A DNA stretch of 64,000 nt from Pseudomonadota bacterium (GTDB lineage: Bacteria; Pseudomonadota; Gammaproteobacteria; Steroidobacterales; Steroidobacteraceae): contig JBBCGI010000001.1 of NCBI GenBank assembly GCA_037200975.1, positions 4,175,716-4,239,715 on the forward strand, given 5' to 3'. The notes below the pieces were generated by a model that saw only the letters and a program-made list of their open reading frames with translations, made no database searches and was not told the DNA's origin. Both the position numbers and the translations under genes were made by a program. This document shows, piece after piece, positions 56,347 to 64,000 of the stretch; within the stretch, counting starts at the first letter, position 1, and each line of letters begins with the position of its first letter.

Positions 56347-56407
56347 CTAATCCGAAACGGGTTAGTCCAACGCAGGGCGGGAGGATGTTCGAGAGAACTC
56401 CTCCCGC
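56347..56407 (+). promoter_or_regulatory. Tandem hairpins in the dapB-carA gap
   Basis: Hairpin 1 is CTAATCCG-AAA-CGGGTTAG (56347-56365, 8 bp). Hairpin 2 is GCGGGAGGA with TCCTCCCGC, continued by GTTC-GAGA-GAAC (56377-56407, 13 bp with one bulge and a GNRA loop), followed by TTTGTG. Further upstream CGAAAC/GTTTCG (56291-56311) is a third inverted repeat. Either the dapB terminator or a carAB leader attenuator; the weak T-run leaves this open. Confidence 0.55.
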
Positions 56408-56493
56408 TTTGTGCATGTACGCTCCGCGCGGAGAGCAAACACACATTTGACGCATTTTTATCGGGTCCGAGCAGGCTCGAGGGGAGTTTCCGC

Positions 56494-57663
56494 GTGACGA
56501 TAACCGCGGTTCTGGCTCTGGAAGATGGAACCATCTTCAGCGGCCAGTCTATCGGCGCCAAGGGCAACACGACTGGCGAAGTTGTTTTCAATACCGCACT
56601 GACCGGTTACCAGGAAATTCTTTCCGATCCTTCCTATTCCCGACAGATCGTAACGCTGACCTATCCGCACATCGGCAACACGGGCACGACGCCCGAAGAT
56701 CTCGAGGCGCCGACCGCCTACGCGGCCGGGCTGGTAGTTAGGGACGTTCCGCCGCTCGCGAGCAATTGGCGCAAGAGCGAAGACCTGCGCGAATTCCTCA
56801 GCCGTCACAAGGTCGTCGCCATCTCCGGCATCGACACGCGCAAGCTCACGCGCATCCTGCGCGAGAAGGGCGCCCAGGCCGGGTGCATCATGACCGGCGA
56901 CAAGATGGACCCCGCGGCGGCGGTGCGCCTGGCGAAGAAATTCCCCGGTCTCAAGGGCATGGACCTCGCCAAGGTCGTGACCACCAAGCGGCAATACCAG
57001 TGGAACGAGGGCAGCCTGTGGCAGCCCGAGAATCGTCCGGTGATGCGCGCGCATCAGCGCCTGCATGTCGTTGCCTACGACTACGGCGTGAAGCGCAACA
57101 TCCTGCGCATGTTGTCGGACCGCGGGTGCCGCATGACGGTGGTGCCCGCGCAGACGTCGGCCGAGGAAGTTCTCTCGCTCGACCCGGATGGTGTGTTCCT
57201 GTCGAACGGCCCGGGCGACCCCGAGCCCTGCGATTACGCCATCGAGGCGATCCGCGCGCTGGTGGTGGCGGATCTGCCGACCTTCGGCATCTGCCTCGGC
57301 CACCAGTTACTCGGCCTCGCGAGCGGCGCACGCACCATGAAGATGAAATTCGGCCATCACGGCGCGAATCATCCGGTGCAGGAACTCGAAACCGGCCGCG
57401 TCTTCATCACCAGCCAGAACCACGGTTTCGCGGTCGACGAAAGCGATCTGCCGTCCACGCTCAAGGCGACCCATCGCTCGCTGTTCGACGGTTCGCTGCA
57501 GGGCATCGCGCGCATCGACAAGCCGGCCTTCAGCTTCCAGGGACACCCGGAGGCGAGCCCCGGTCCGCAGGAAATGGGCGCGATGTTCGACCGCTTCGTC
57601 CATCTCATGTTGCGGCGGCTCCAGCAGAAGCTGCGTGGCCCCCGCAGGGCGAAGGCCGAGTAA
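56494..57663 (+). CDS. carA: Carbamoyl phosphate synthase small subunit
   Basis: 389 aa from the GTG at 56494 with GGGGAG upstream. N-terminal CPSase domain ([18 protein letters not shown]), then a class I glutamine amidotransferase with the cysteine in [12 protein letters not shown] and the His/Glu pair near [11 protein letters not shown]. It supplies ammonia to CarB for arginine and pyrimidine synthesis. Confidence 0.97.
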   Translation: MTITAVLALEDGTIFSGQSIGAKGNTTGEVVFNTALTGYQEILSDPSYSRQIVTLTYPHIGNTGTTPEDLEAPTAYAAGLVVRDVPPLASNWRKSEDLREFLSRHKVVAISGIDTRKLTRILREKGAQAGCIMTGDKMDPAAAVRLAKKFPGLKGMDLAKVVTTKRQYQWNEGSLWQPENRPVMRAHQRLHVVAYDYGVKRNILRMLSDRGCRMTVVPAQTSAEEVLSLDPDGVFLSNGPGDPEPCDYAIEAIRALVVADLPTFGICLGHQLLGLASGARTMKMKFGHHGANHPVQELETGRVFITSQNHGFAVDESDLPSTLKATHRSLFDGSLQGIARIDKPAFSFQGHPEASPGPQEMGAMFDRFVHLMLRRLQQKLRGPRRAKAE

Positions 57664-57673
57664 CTAACCAGTC

Positions 57674-60600
57674 ATGCCAAAACGTACCGACATAAAAAGC
57701 ATCCTGATCATTGGCGCCGGCCCGATCATCATCGGCCAGGCCTGCGAGTTCGATTACTCCGGAGCGCAGGCCTGCAAGGCGCTGCGCGAAGAGGGCTACC
57801 GGGTCATCCTGGTGAACTCCAACCCCGCGACCATCATGACCGACCCTGAGATGGCCGACGCCATCTACATCGAGCCGATCAACTGGCGCACCGTGGCGCG
57901 CATCATCGAGAAGGAACAGCCCGATGCTTTGTTGCCGACGATGGGCGGCCAGACGGCGCTCAACACGGCGCTCGACCTGGTGCGCGAAGGCGTGCTCGCA
58001 CGGCATGGCGTCGAACTGATCGCAGCCAGCCGCGAAGCCATCGACATGGCCGAAGACCGCGAGCTGTTCAAGAACGCGATGAAGGAAATCGGGCTCGAGT
58101 GCCCGCGTGCGGCCGTGGCGCACACGCTGCCGCAGGCGCAGGAGATCCAGCAGACACTCGGCTTTCCGTGCGTCATCCGTCCGTCGTTCACGATGGGCGG
58201 CTCGGGCGGCGGCATCGCCTACAACCGCGAGGAATTCGAACAGATCGTCGAGCGCGGGCTCGATGCATCGCCGACCTCCGAAGTGCTCATCGAGGAATCG
58301 GTGATCGGCTGGAAGGAATTCGAGATGGAGGTCGTGCGCGACAAGAACGACAACTGCATCATCGTGTGCGCGATCGAGAATCTCGATCCGATGGGCGTGC
58401 ACACGGGCGATTCGATCACCGTCGCGCCCGCGCAGACGCTGACCGACAAGGAATATCAGCGCATGCGCAACGCGTCGATCGCGGTGCTGCGCAAGATCGG
58501 CGTCGAGACCGGCGGGTCGAACGTGCAGTTCGCCGTGAACCCGAAGGACGGGCGCCTGCTGGTCATCGAGATGAACCCGCGCGTGTCGCGCTCGTCCGCG
58601 CTCGCCTCCAAGGCGACGGGCTTCCCGATCGCCAAGATCGCCGCGAAACTGGCGGTGGGTTACACGCTCGATGAGCTCAAGAACGACATCACGGGCGGCG
58701 CGACGCCGGCCTCGTTCGAGCCCAGCATCGACTACGTCGTCACCAAGATCCCGCGCTTCACGTTCGAAAAATTCCCGGCGGCGAACTCGCGTTTGACGAC
58801 GCAGATGAAATCGGTTGGCGAGGTCATGGCCATCGGCCGCACGTTCCAGGAGTCGCTGCAGAAGGCGCTGCGCGGTCTGGAGACTGGCCTCGACGGTCTC
58901 AACGAAATTCTGCCGGGACCGGTGACGGAACCGCTGAGCGAGGAGTTGCGCGACAAGCTTGCCTACGAGCTGCGCGCGCCCGGTCCGAACCGGCTGCTGT
59001 ACGTGGCGGATGCATTCCGCGCGGGCTGGTCGCGCGAGCGCATCGAAGAGCTTTCGTACATCGATCCCTGGTTCCTGGCGCAGATCGAAGAGTTGATCAA
59101 CGAGGAATCGCAGGTGCGCAGCGGCGGCGTCGCGTCGCTCGACTCCGATCGCTTGCGCGACCTCAAGCGCAAGGGCTTCTCGGACAGCCGTCTGGGCACG
59201 CTCACCGGCACTGGCGAAGAAGCCATCCGCGCCAAGCGGCATGCGCTCAACATCCGCCCGGTCTTCAAACGGGTCGACACCTGCGCCGCGGAGTTCGCCA
59301 CGTCGACGGCCTATCTATATTCGACGTACGAAGAAGAGTGCGAGGCCGCGCCCACCAACCGGCGCAAGATCATGATCCTGGGTGGCGGGCCCAATCGCAT
59401 CGGGCAGGGCATCGAATTCGACTACTGCTGCGTCCACGCCGCGTTGCAGCTGCGCGAGGATGGTTTCGAAACCATCATGGTCAATTGCAATCCGGAAACG
59501 GTGTCCACCGATTACGACACCTCGGATCGCCTGTACTTCGAACCGTTGACGCTCGAGGACGTTCTCGAGGTCATCGCGAAGGAAAAGCCCGAGGGCGTCA
59601 TCGTGCAATACGGCGGCCAGACGCCGCTGAAACTATCGCGTGCGCTCGAAGCGGCGGGGGCGCCCATCATCGGCACGTCGCCCGATTCCATAGACATGGC
59701 CGAAGACCGCGAGCGTTTCCAGGTGCTGGTGAAGAACCTGGGGCTCAAACAGCCCGCCAACGCCACGGCGCGCACGGAAGACCAGGCAGTCGCGTTGGCG
59801 CGCACGGTCGGGTTCCCGCTGGTTGTGCGGCCCTCGTACGTGCTCGGCGGCCGCGCCATGGAAGTGGTCTTCAACGAAGAAGATCTGCGCACCTACATGA
59901 CGACCGCCGTCAAGGTGTCCAATGACAGCCCGGTATTGCTCGATCGCTTCCTCGACGTGGCCATCGAAGTCGACGTGGACGCCTGCTGCGACGGCGAAGA
60001 CGTGTTGATCGGCGGCATCATGGAGCACGTCGAACAGGCCGGTGTCCATTCGGGCGACTCGGGTTGCTCCCTGCCGCCGAATAGTTTGTCCGCGGAGATC
60101 CAGGCCGAGCTGCGCGAACAGACGCGCAAGCTCGCCAAGGCGCTGTCGGTCATCGGTCTCATGAACATCCAGTTCGCCATCCAGAACGGCATCATTTACG
60201 TGCTCGAAGTGAATCCGCGCGCGTCGCGCACGGCGCCGTTCGTCTCCAAGGCGACCGGCGTTCCGCTCGCCAAGATCGGCGCGCGCGTGATGACCGGCCG
60301 CAAGCTGAAATCGATGGATAACGCGACCGAGATCGTGCCGCCTTACTTCTCCGTCAAGGAAGCCGTCTTCCCGTTCACCAAGTTCCCGGAAGCCGATCCG
60401 ATCCTGGGTCCGGAAATGAAGAGCACGGGCGAAGTCATGGGCACCGGCCGAACCTTCGGTGAAGCCTATGCCAAAGCCCAGGCCGGTTCAGGGGTCACCC
60501 TGCCGCGTTCCGGCCTGGTTCTGATCAGCGTGCGAGAGCGCGACAAGTCCGGCGCGGTGACGCTGGCCAGGAAGCTCATCGAACACGGTTTCGAGCTGGC

Positions 60601-60910
60601 GGCCACCGACGGAACCGCGAAGGCGATCACCGATGCGGGGTACGCCTGCAGGCGCGCTAACAAGGTGCGCGAGGGCCGGCCGCACATCGTGGACATGATC
60701 AAGAACGACGAATTCGTGATGATCGTGAATACGACGGAAGGCAAGACGGCGATCAAGGAGTCGAATTCCATCCGCCGTGAGGCGGTGCACAAGCGGGTGA
60801 CGTACTACACGACGCTCGCCGGGGCGCTCGCAACCTGCGAAGCTCTGGACCATCTCGATTCGGTCGAAGTGAACAAACTCCAGGACCTGCACAAAGAGGC
60901 GCGGTCATGA
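57674..60910 (+). CDS. carB: Carbamoyl phosphate synthase large subunit
   Basis: 1078 aa, full length. Two homologous ATP-grasp halves: the first begins [22 protein letters not shown], the second [22 protein letters not shown]-terminal MGS-like regulatory domain runs from about residue 945. It starts 10 nt after carA and overlaps greA by ATGA. Confidence 0.98.
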   Translation: MPKRTDIKSILIIGAGPIIIGQACEFDYSGAQACKALREEGYRVILVNSNPATIMTDPEMADAIYIEPINWRTVARIIEKEQPDALLPTMGGQTALNTALDLVREGVLARHGVELIAASREAIDMAEDRELFKNAMKEIGLECPRAAVAHTLPQAQEIQQTLGFPCVIRPSFTMGGSGGGIAYNREEFEQIVERGLDASPTSEVLIEESVIGWKEFEMEVVRDKNDNCIIVCAIENLDPMGVHTGDSITVAPAQTLTDKEYQRMRNASIAVLRKIGVETGGSNVQFAVNPKDGRLLVIEMNPRVSRSSALASKATGFPIAKIAAKLAVGYTLDELKNDITGGATPASFEPSIDYVVTKIPRFTFEKFPAANSRLTTQMKSVGEVMAIGRTFQESLQKALRGLETGLDGLNEILPGPVTEPLSEELRDKLAYELRAPGPNRLLYVADAFRAGWSRERIEELSYIDPWFLAQIEELINEESQVRSGGVASLDSDRLRDLKRKGFSDSRLGTLTGTGEEAIRAKRHALNIRPVFKRVDTCAAEFATSTAYLYSTYEEECEAAPTNRRKIMILGGGPNRIGQGIEFDYCCVHAALQLREDGFETIMVNCNPETVSTDYDTSDRLYFEPLTLEDVLEVIAKEKPEGVIVQYGGQTPLKLSRALEAAGAPIIGTSPDSIDMAEDRERFQVLVKNLGLKQPANATARTEDQAVALARTVGFPLVVRPSYVLGGRAMEVVFNEEDLRTYMTTAVKVSNDSPVLLDRFLDVAIEVDVDACCDGEDVLIGGIMEHVEQAGVHSGDSGCSLPPNSLSAEIQAELREQTRKLAKALSVIGLMNIQFAIQNGIIYVLEVNPRASRTAPFVSKATGVPLAKIGARVMTGRKLKSMDNATEIVPPYFSVKEAVFPFTKFPEADPILGPEMKSTGEVMGTGRTFGEAYAKAQAGSGVTLPRSGLVLISVRERDKSGAVTLARKLIEHGFELAATDGTAKAITDAGYACRRANKVREGRPHIVDMIKNDEFVMIVNTTEGKTAIKESNSIRREAVHKRVTYYTTLAGALATCEALDHLDSVEVNKLQDLHKEARS

Positions 60911-61383
60911 AACGCACTCCCATGACGCTGCGCGGCGCCGAAGCGCTGCGCAACGAGCTCAAACGCCTGAAGGGCGAGGATCGTCCGCGCGTCATCAAGG
61001 CGATCGCGGAGGCGCGCAGTCACGGGGACCTCTCGGAGAACGCCGAGTATCACGCGGCGCGCGAGCAACAGGGTTTTATCGAGGGGCGTATCGGCGAGAT
61101 CGAAGCCAAGCTCTCGACCGCCGAAGTCATCGACACGGCCTCGCTCACCAATACGGGCAAGGTCATCTTCGGCGCCACCGTCGACCTCGAAGACCAGGAT
61201 GACGGCAAGCGCATTTCCTATCAGATCGTTGGCGAAGACGAAGCCAACATCAAGACGGGCCGCATTTCGATCACCTCGCCGATCGCGCGCGCCATCGTCG
61301 GCAAGAGCGTGGGTGACGTCGTCGACGTGGTCGCGCCGGGCGGCAAACACAGTTACGAAGTGATCGAAGTCAGATACGTCTAG
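60907..61383 (+). CDS. greA: Transcript cleavage factor GreA
   Basis: 158 aa, typical. N-terminal coiled coil with the tip residues in [18 protein letters not shown], and the C-terminal FKBP-like domain with [18 protein letters not shown]. It rescues backtracked RNA polymerase. carB-greA coupling is common in gammaproteobacteria. Confidence 0.97.
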   Translation: MKRTPMTLRGAEALRNELKRLKGEDRPRVIKAIAEARSHGDLSENAEYHAAREQQGFIEGRIGEIEAKLSTAEVIDTASLTNTGKVIFGATVDLEDQDDGKRISYQIVGEDEANIKTGRISITSPIARAIVGKSVGDVVDVVAPGGKHSYEVIEVRYV

Positions 61384-61407
61384 TCAGCGTCAGCAGAGGG
61401 GTGGGGC

Positions 61408-62478
61408 ATGAAGCGTTTCGCGTTATGGTCGTTCACGGTGGCGGCGCTTGCCGCCGGTCCTCTGGTGCTCGCGCAGGACTGGATTGCGCTGCAGGACGGC
61501 AAGAGTCTCGCCGGCTGGAAAGCGGCGGAACGCCCCGAAGCCTGGGTGGTTGAAGACGGCGCCTTCGTCTCGCATGGCGAGCGCGCACATCTGTTCTACG
61601 TCGGCAAGGTCGGCAAACACGACTTCAAGAACTTCGAGTTCTCGGCCGAGGTGATGACCTCGCCCGGAGCCAACAGCGGCATCTACGTGCACACGAAGTG
61701 GCAGGGGCCAGGCTGGCCCGAGGCAGGTTACGAGTTGCAGGTCATCAACTCGAATCCGCCCGCCGAGAAGATGAACGGTTACATCGAACACAAGATGACC
61801 GGCAGCGTTTATGCCGTGCGCAACACCTGGCAGGCGCCGGTCGCGGACAACGAGTGGTTCAACTACCGCATCCGCGTGGTCGGCAAAACCATCCAGACCT
61901 TCATCAACGACAAGCTGATCTGCGAATACGCCGAACCGGAGAATGCCTTCCGGCCGGCCGACAAGAAGGGCAGATTGTTAGGCTCGGGCACGTTCGCGCT
62001 GCAGGCGCACGATCCGGGCAGCGTCGTGAAGTACAAGGACATCAAGGTTAAGATCCTGCCGAACGACGCGGTGCCGCCGGCGGGCCTCGTGCCGTTGGCC
62101 GATCGCGAGTTCGATGAACTCGTCACGCAGGCATCGAACGACAATATTCCGCTCATCGATTTCGGTCTTGCGCCGCCGGTGGGCGAGGCCGCGGAATTCT
62201 GGAGCCAGGTACACCGGCTCGGCATCACACCAGGCAGCAGCTTCAGGACGGAAGACTACCTGCGTATCCCGGGCAGCGTCCTCGTGGTCGTCGACAAGGA
62301 CAAAGCGCCGGACGTCGCGCTGCTCCAGGCTGCGAAGGCCGCGGGAGTGAAAGTGGCATTCAGCGCGGGCGCCGCCACCCGCGTCGATGAGGCGCACTTC
62401 AAGGCGCGTCTGCAGGCGATCAAGGCCGCGGGCCTGGGCTGGAAGGATTTCTGGGTGCCCGGGAAGTCTGGCAACTAG
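61408..62478 (+). CDS. Secreted DUF1080 protein fused to a PHP-like C-terminal region
   Basis: 356 aa with a signal peptide (likely cut after VLA, residue 22). Residues about 25-215 are a DUF1080/concanavalin-like domain (3-keto-disaccharide hydrolase family), with GANSGIYVHTKWQG and YELQVIN. Residues about 235-356, from LVPLADREFDELV to GLGWKDFWVPG, resemble the end of a PHP or amidohydrolase barrel but lack its histidine metal ligands. The TAG stop shares the palindrome CTAG with the convergent EAL gene. Confidence 0.8.
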   Translation: MKRFALWSFTVAALAAGPLVLAQDWIALQDGKSLAGWKAAERPEAWVVEDGAFVSHGERAHLFYVGKVGKHDFKNFEFSAEVMTSPGANSGIYVHTKWQGPGWPEAGYELQVINSNPPAEKMNGYIEHKMTGSVYAVRNTWQAPVADNEWFNYRIRVVGKTIQTFINDKLICEYAEPENAFRPADKKGRLLGSGTFALQAHDPGSVVKYKDIKVKILPNDAVPPAGLVPLADREFDELVTQASNDNIPLIDFGLAPPVGEAAEFWSQVHRLGITPGSSFRTEDYLRIPGSVLVVVDKDKAPDVALLQAAKAAGVKVAFSAGAATRVDEAHFKARLQAIKAAGLGWKDFWVPGKSGN

Positions 62479-64000
62479 GAAACGCGCACGATCTCGAGCG
62501 TCGGGTTTGCCGTCATCGGCGTGCCACCGCGCATCGTGCGCAGCAGCTCATTGGTTTCATGCGACGGCATGGGTTTGGCGAAGTAATAACCCTGGCCGGT
62601 CGAGCATCCGAGCGCGAGCAGCTGCGACGCGTGTTCGCGCGTCTCGATGCCTTCCGCGACGGTGCCCAGGTGCAGGCTCTGCGCCATGCTGATGATCGCG
62701 CGCACGATGGCGGCATCGTTGCGGTCGACGTTCATGTCGCGCACGAAGGTGCGGTCGATCTTGAGGTAGTCGATCGGCAGGTTGCGTAGATAGGCGAGGC
62801 TCGAATAACCGGTGCCGAAGTCGTCGACCGACACGCGCACGCCGAGATCGCGCAACGCATGCAGCTTGGTCACGTGCTGCTCGGAATCCTGCATCGCGAC
62901 GCTTTCGGTGAGCTCGACTTCCATCTGGTGCGGGGCGATGTCGAATTCATGCGCGATCGCCACGAGGCGCTCGGGCAGGTTGGAGCGTTTCAGCTGCTTG
63001 GCCGAGACGTTCACGGCCACCGGCACGGGCTTGAGACCGGCGCGTTGCCAGGCCGCGATCTGCCGCGCCACGTTGCGGAACACGCATTCGCCCAGCTCCA
63101 CGATCAGGTCGGATGCCTCGGCAACTTCGATGAATTGTAGTGGCGGCACCGATCCATGGCGCGGATCGTTCCAGCGCGCGAGCGCTTCGAACGACACGAG
63201 GCGGCCGCTGCGGATGTCGACGATCGGCTGCAGGTGGATCTCGATGGCTTCGCGATTGACGGCGCTGCGCAGATCCTGCTCGAGCGCCAGGCGCGTGTGC
63301 ACGCGTTTGTTCATGGCCGAGTCGAACATCTGCACGTTGTCGCGGCCGCGCGCCTTCGCTTCGTACAGCGCGATATCGGCCGAACGCAGCAGCTCGCTCA
63401 TCGTCGTGGCATCGCGCGGATAAACCGACAGGCCGATGCTGGTCGTGGCCGAGTAGGTGGCTTCGCCGAGACGAACCGGCTTCTTCAGCGCCGCCGCCAC
63501 GCGTTCCGCAATCGCCGCGCAGTCGGGCTCGAGGCCGTAGTGGCGAGTGACCACCAGGAATTCGTCTCCACCCATGCGCACCACGAGGTCGGGGCTCGCG
63601 ATGGAATCGCGCAGGCGGCGCGCAACGCTGCGTAGATAGTCGTCGCCGATGGAGTGGCCGCGCGAATCGTTGATGTTCTTGAAATTGTCGCAGTCGATGT
63701 ACAGGATCGAGAGCGAATCGCCGCGGCGCGCCGCTTCGTCGATCAGGCGCGGCAGCTCTTCGTTGAGATACGTGCGGTTCGGCAGCCCGGTCAATGCATC
63801 GTGCGTGGCCAGGTGCTGCAGCGAAAGCTGGTGTTCCTGCGCGCGGCGCTCGGCTTCGCGCCGATGCGAGATGTCCTGCAGCAGCATCGCATGCACGCGG
63901 CCGGTGCCCGGTTCGAGATCCGCGATCGTGAATTCCACGTCGCGGCGTTCCTCGTCACCGCGGATCACCTGCGCGGCGCGAGTCTCGCCCGGGTCGTCGA
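62475..64000 (-). CDS. GGDEF-EAL cyclic di-GMP protein, 5' end outside window
   Basis: The frame is open to base 64000, so the N-terminus is missing; the GTG at 63968 is probably internal. The first visible residues look like the end of a PAS domain (TIADLEPGTGRVHAMLLQDISHRREAE). A GGDEF domain follows with intact GGDEF but no RxxD I-site (SPD precedes it), then an EAL domain with FEALARWN and DDFGTGYSSLAYL. Both active sites look intact, so it may make or degrade cyclic di-GMP. Confidence 0.92.
   Translation of the reverse strand, partial: DDPGETRAAQVIRGDEERRDVEFTIADLEPGTGRVHAMLLQDISHRREAERRAQEHQLSLQHLATHDALTGLPNRTYLNEELPRLIDEAARRGDSLSILYIDCDNFKNINDSRGHSIGDDYLRSVARRLRDSIASPDLVVRMGGDEFLVVTRHYGLEPDCAAIAERVAAALKKPVRLGEATYSATTSIGLSVYPRDATTMSELLRSADIALYEAKARGRDNVQMFDSAMNKRVHTRLALEQDLRSAVNREAIEIHLQPIVDIRSGRLVSFEALARWNDPRHGSVPPLQFIEVAEASDLIVELGECVFRNVARQIAAWQRAGLKPVPVAVNVSAKQLKRSNLPERLVAIAHEFDIAPHQMEVELTESVAMQDSEQHVTKLHALRDLGVRVSVDDFGTGYSSLAYLRNLPIDYLKIDRTFVRDMNVDRNDAAIVRAIISMAQSLHLGTVAEGIETREHASQLLALGCSTGQGYYFAKPMPSHETNELLRTMRGGTPMTANPTLEIVRVS

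Noticed and set aside
57605-59242. 545-codon antisense frame over carB, and a similar one at 6844-8388 over sufB
   Set aside because: Both are shadows of highly conserved genes.

Overview
The window is a GC-rich chromosomal segment whose gene content and order point to a gammaproteobacterium. Three blocks match classical gammaproteobacterial synteny: dapA/gcvR/bcp; ssrA-smpB / ratA-rnfH / bamE / fur / recN / nadK; and hrcA-grpE-dnaK-dnaJ ... dapB-carA-carB-greA. SUF-type Fe-S assembly with SufU, a GH3 glycosidase with a PA14 insert and an L-fuconate-type sugar-acid operon suggest a Xanthomonas/Steroidobacter/Nevskia-like lineage. That placement is an inference from gene content, not a measured phylogeny.

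Layout. 1-8.7 kb: the end of a membrane diguanylate cyclase, a long palindromic element, then a minus-strand SUF operon (Rrf2 regulator, sufB, C, D, S, U, T, a Rieske ferredoxin and a SixA-like phosphatase), almost every junction overlapping by 1-4 nt. 8.7-21.6 kb: mlaFEDCB on the plus strand. On the minus strand bepA and mlaA are translationally coupled and followed by a four-gene sugar-acid operon that separates mlaA from mlaFEDCB. Next come a PIN-PhoH ATPase, bcp, gcvR, dapA and a tiny BamC-like lipoprotein. 21.7-24.5 kb: tRNA-Ser(GGA), SRP RNA, dnaX, ybaB and recR, closed by a second palindromic element related to the first. 24.6-41 kb: a mixed region with a GH3 glycosidase, rsgA/orn, a PLP dehydratase, a membrane-protein/XRE pair behind a near-perfect 22-bp palindrome, several unknown proteins, prc, a FAD oxidase / N-carbamoylputrescine amidase / EF-hand run, and a CapA-like protein.

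The most remarkable locus is 40,977-42,061. The tmRNA gene ssrA (minus strand, tag ANDDNYALAA) is interrupted in its T-loop by a 292-nt group I intron that looks like subgroup IC3. Removing the intron restores a 352-nt tmRNA with a perfect T-arm and a G3-U70 acceptor pair. A free-standing single-motif LAGLIDADG homing endonuclease gene lies just beyond the ssrA terminator, outside the intron.

42-64 kb: smpB, ratA, rnfH, bamE, fur, recN and nadK, then the heat-shock cluster with a strong hairpin terminator between dnaK and dnaJ. A minus-strand cassette (PAP2 phosphatase, glpK, Gfo/Idh oxidoreductase) sits between dnaJ and dapB. After dapB come a two-hairpin leader, carA, carB, greA, a DUF1080 protein, and the 3' part of a GGDEF-EAL protein cut by the window edge. 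No intergenic gap exceeds 300 bp, and I saw no CRISPR array, IS element, integrase or prophage.
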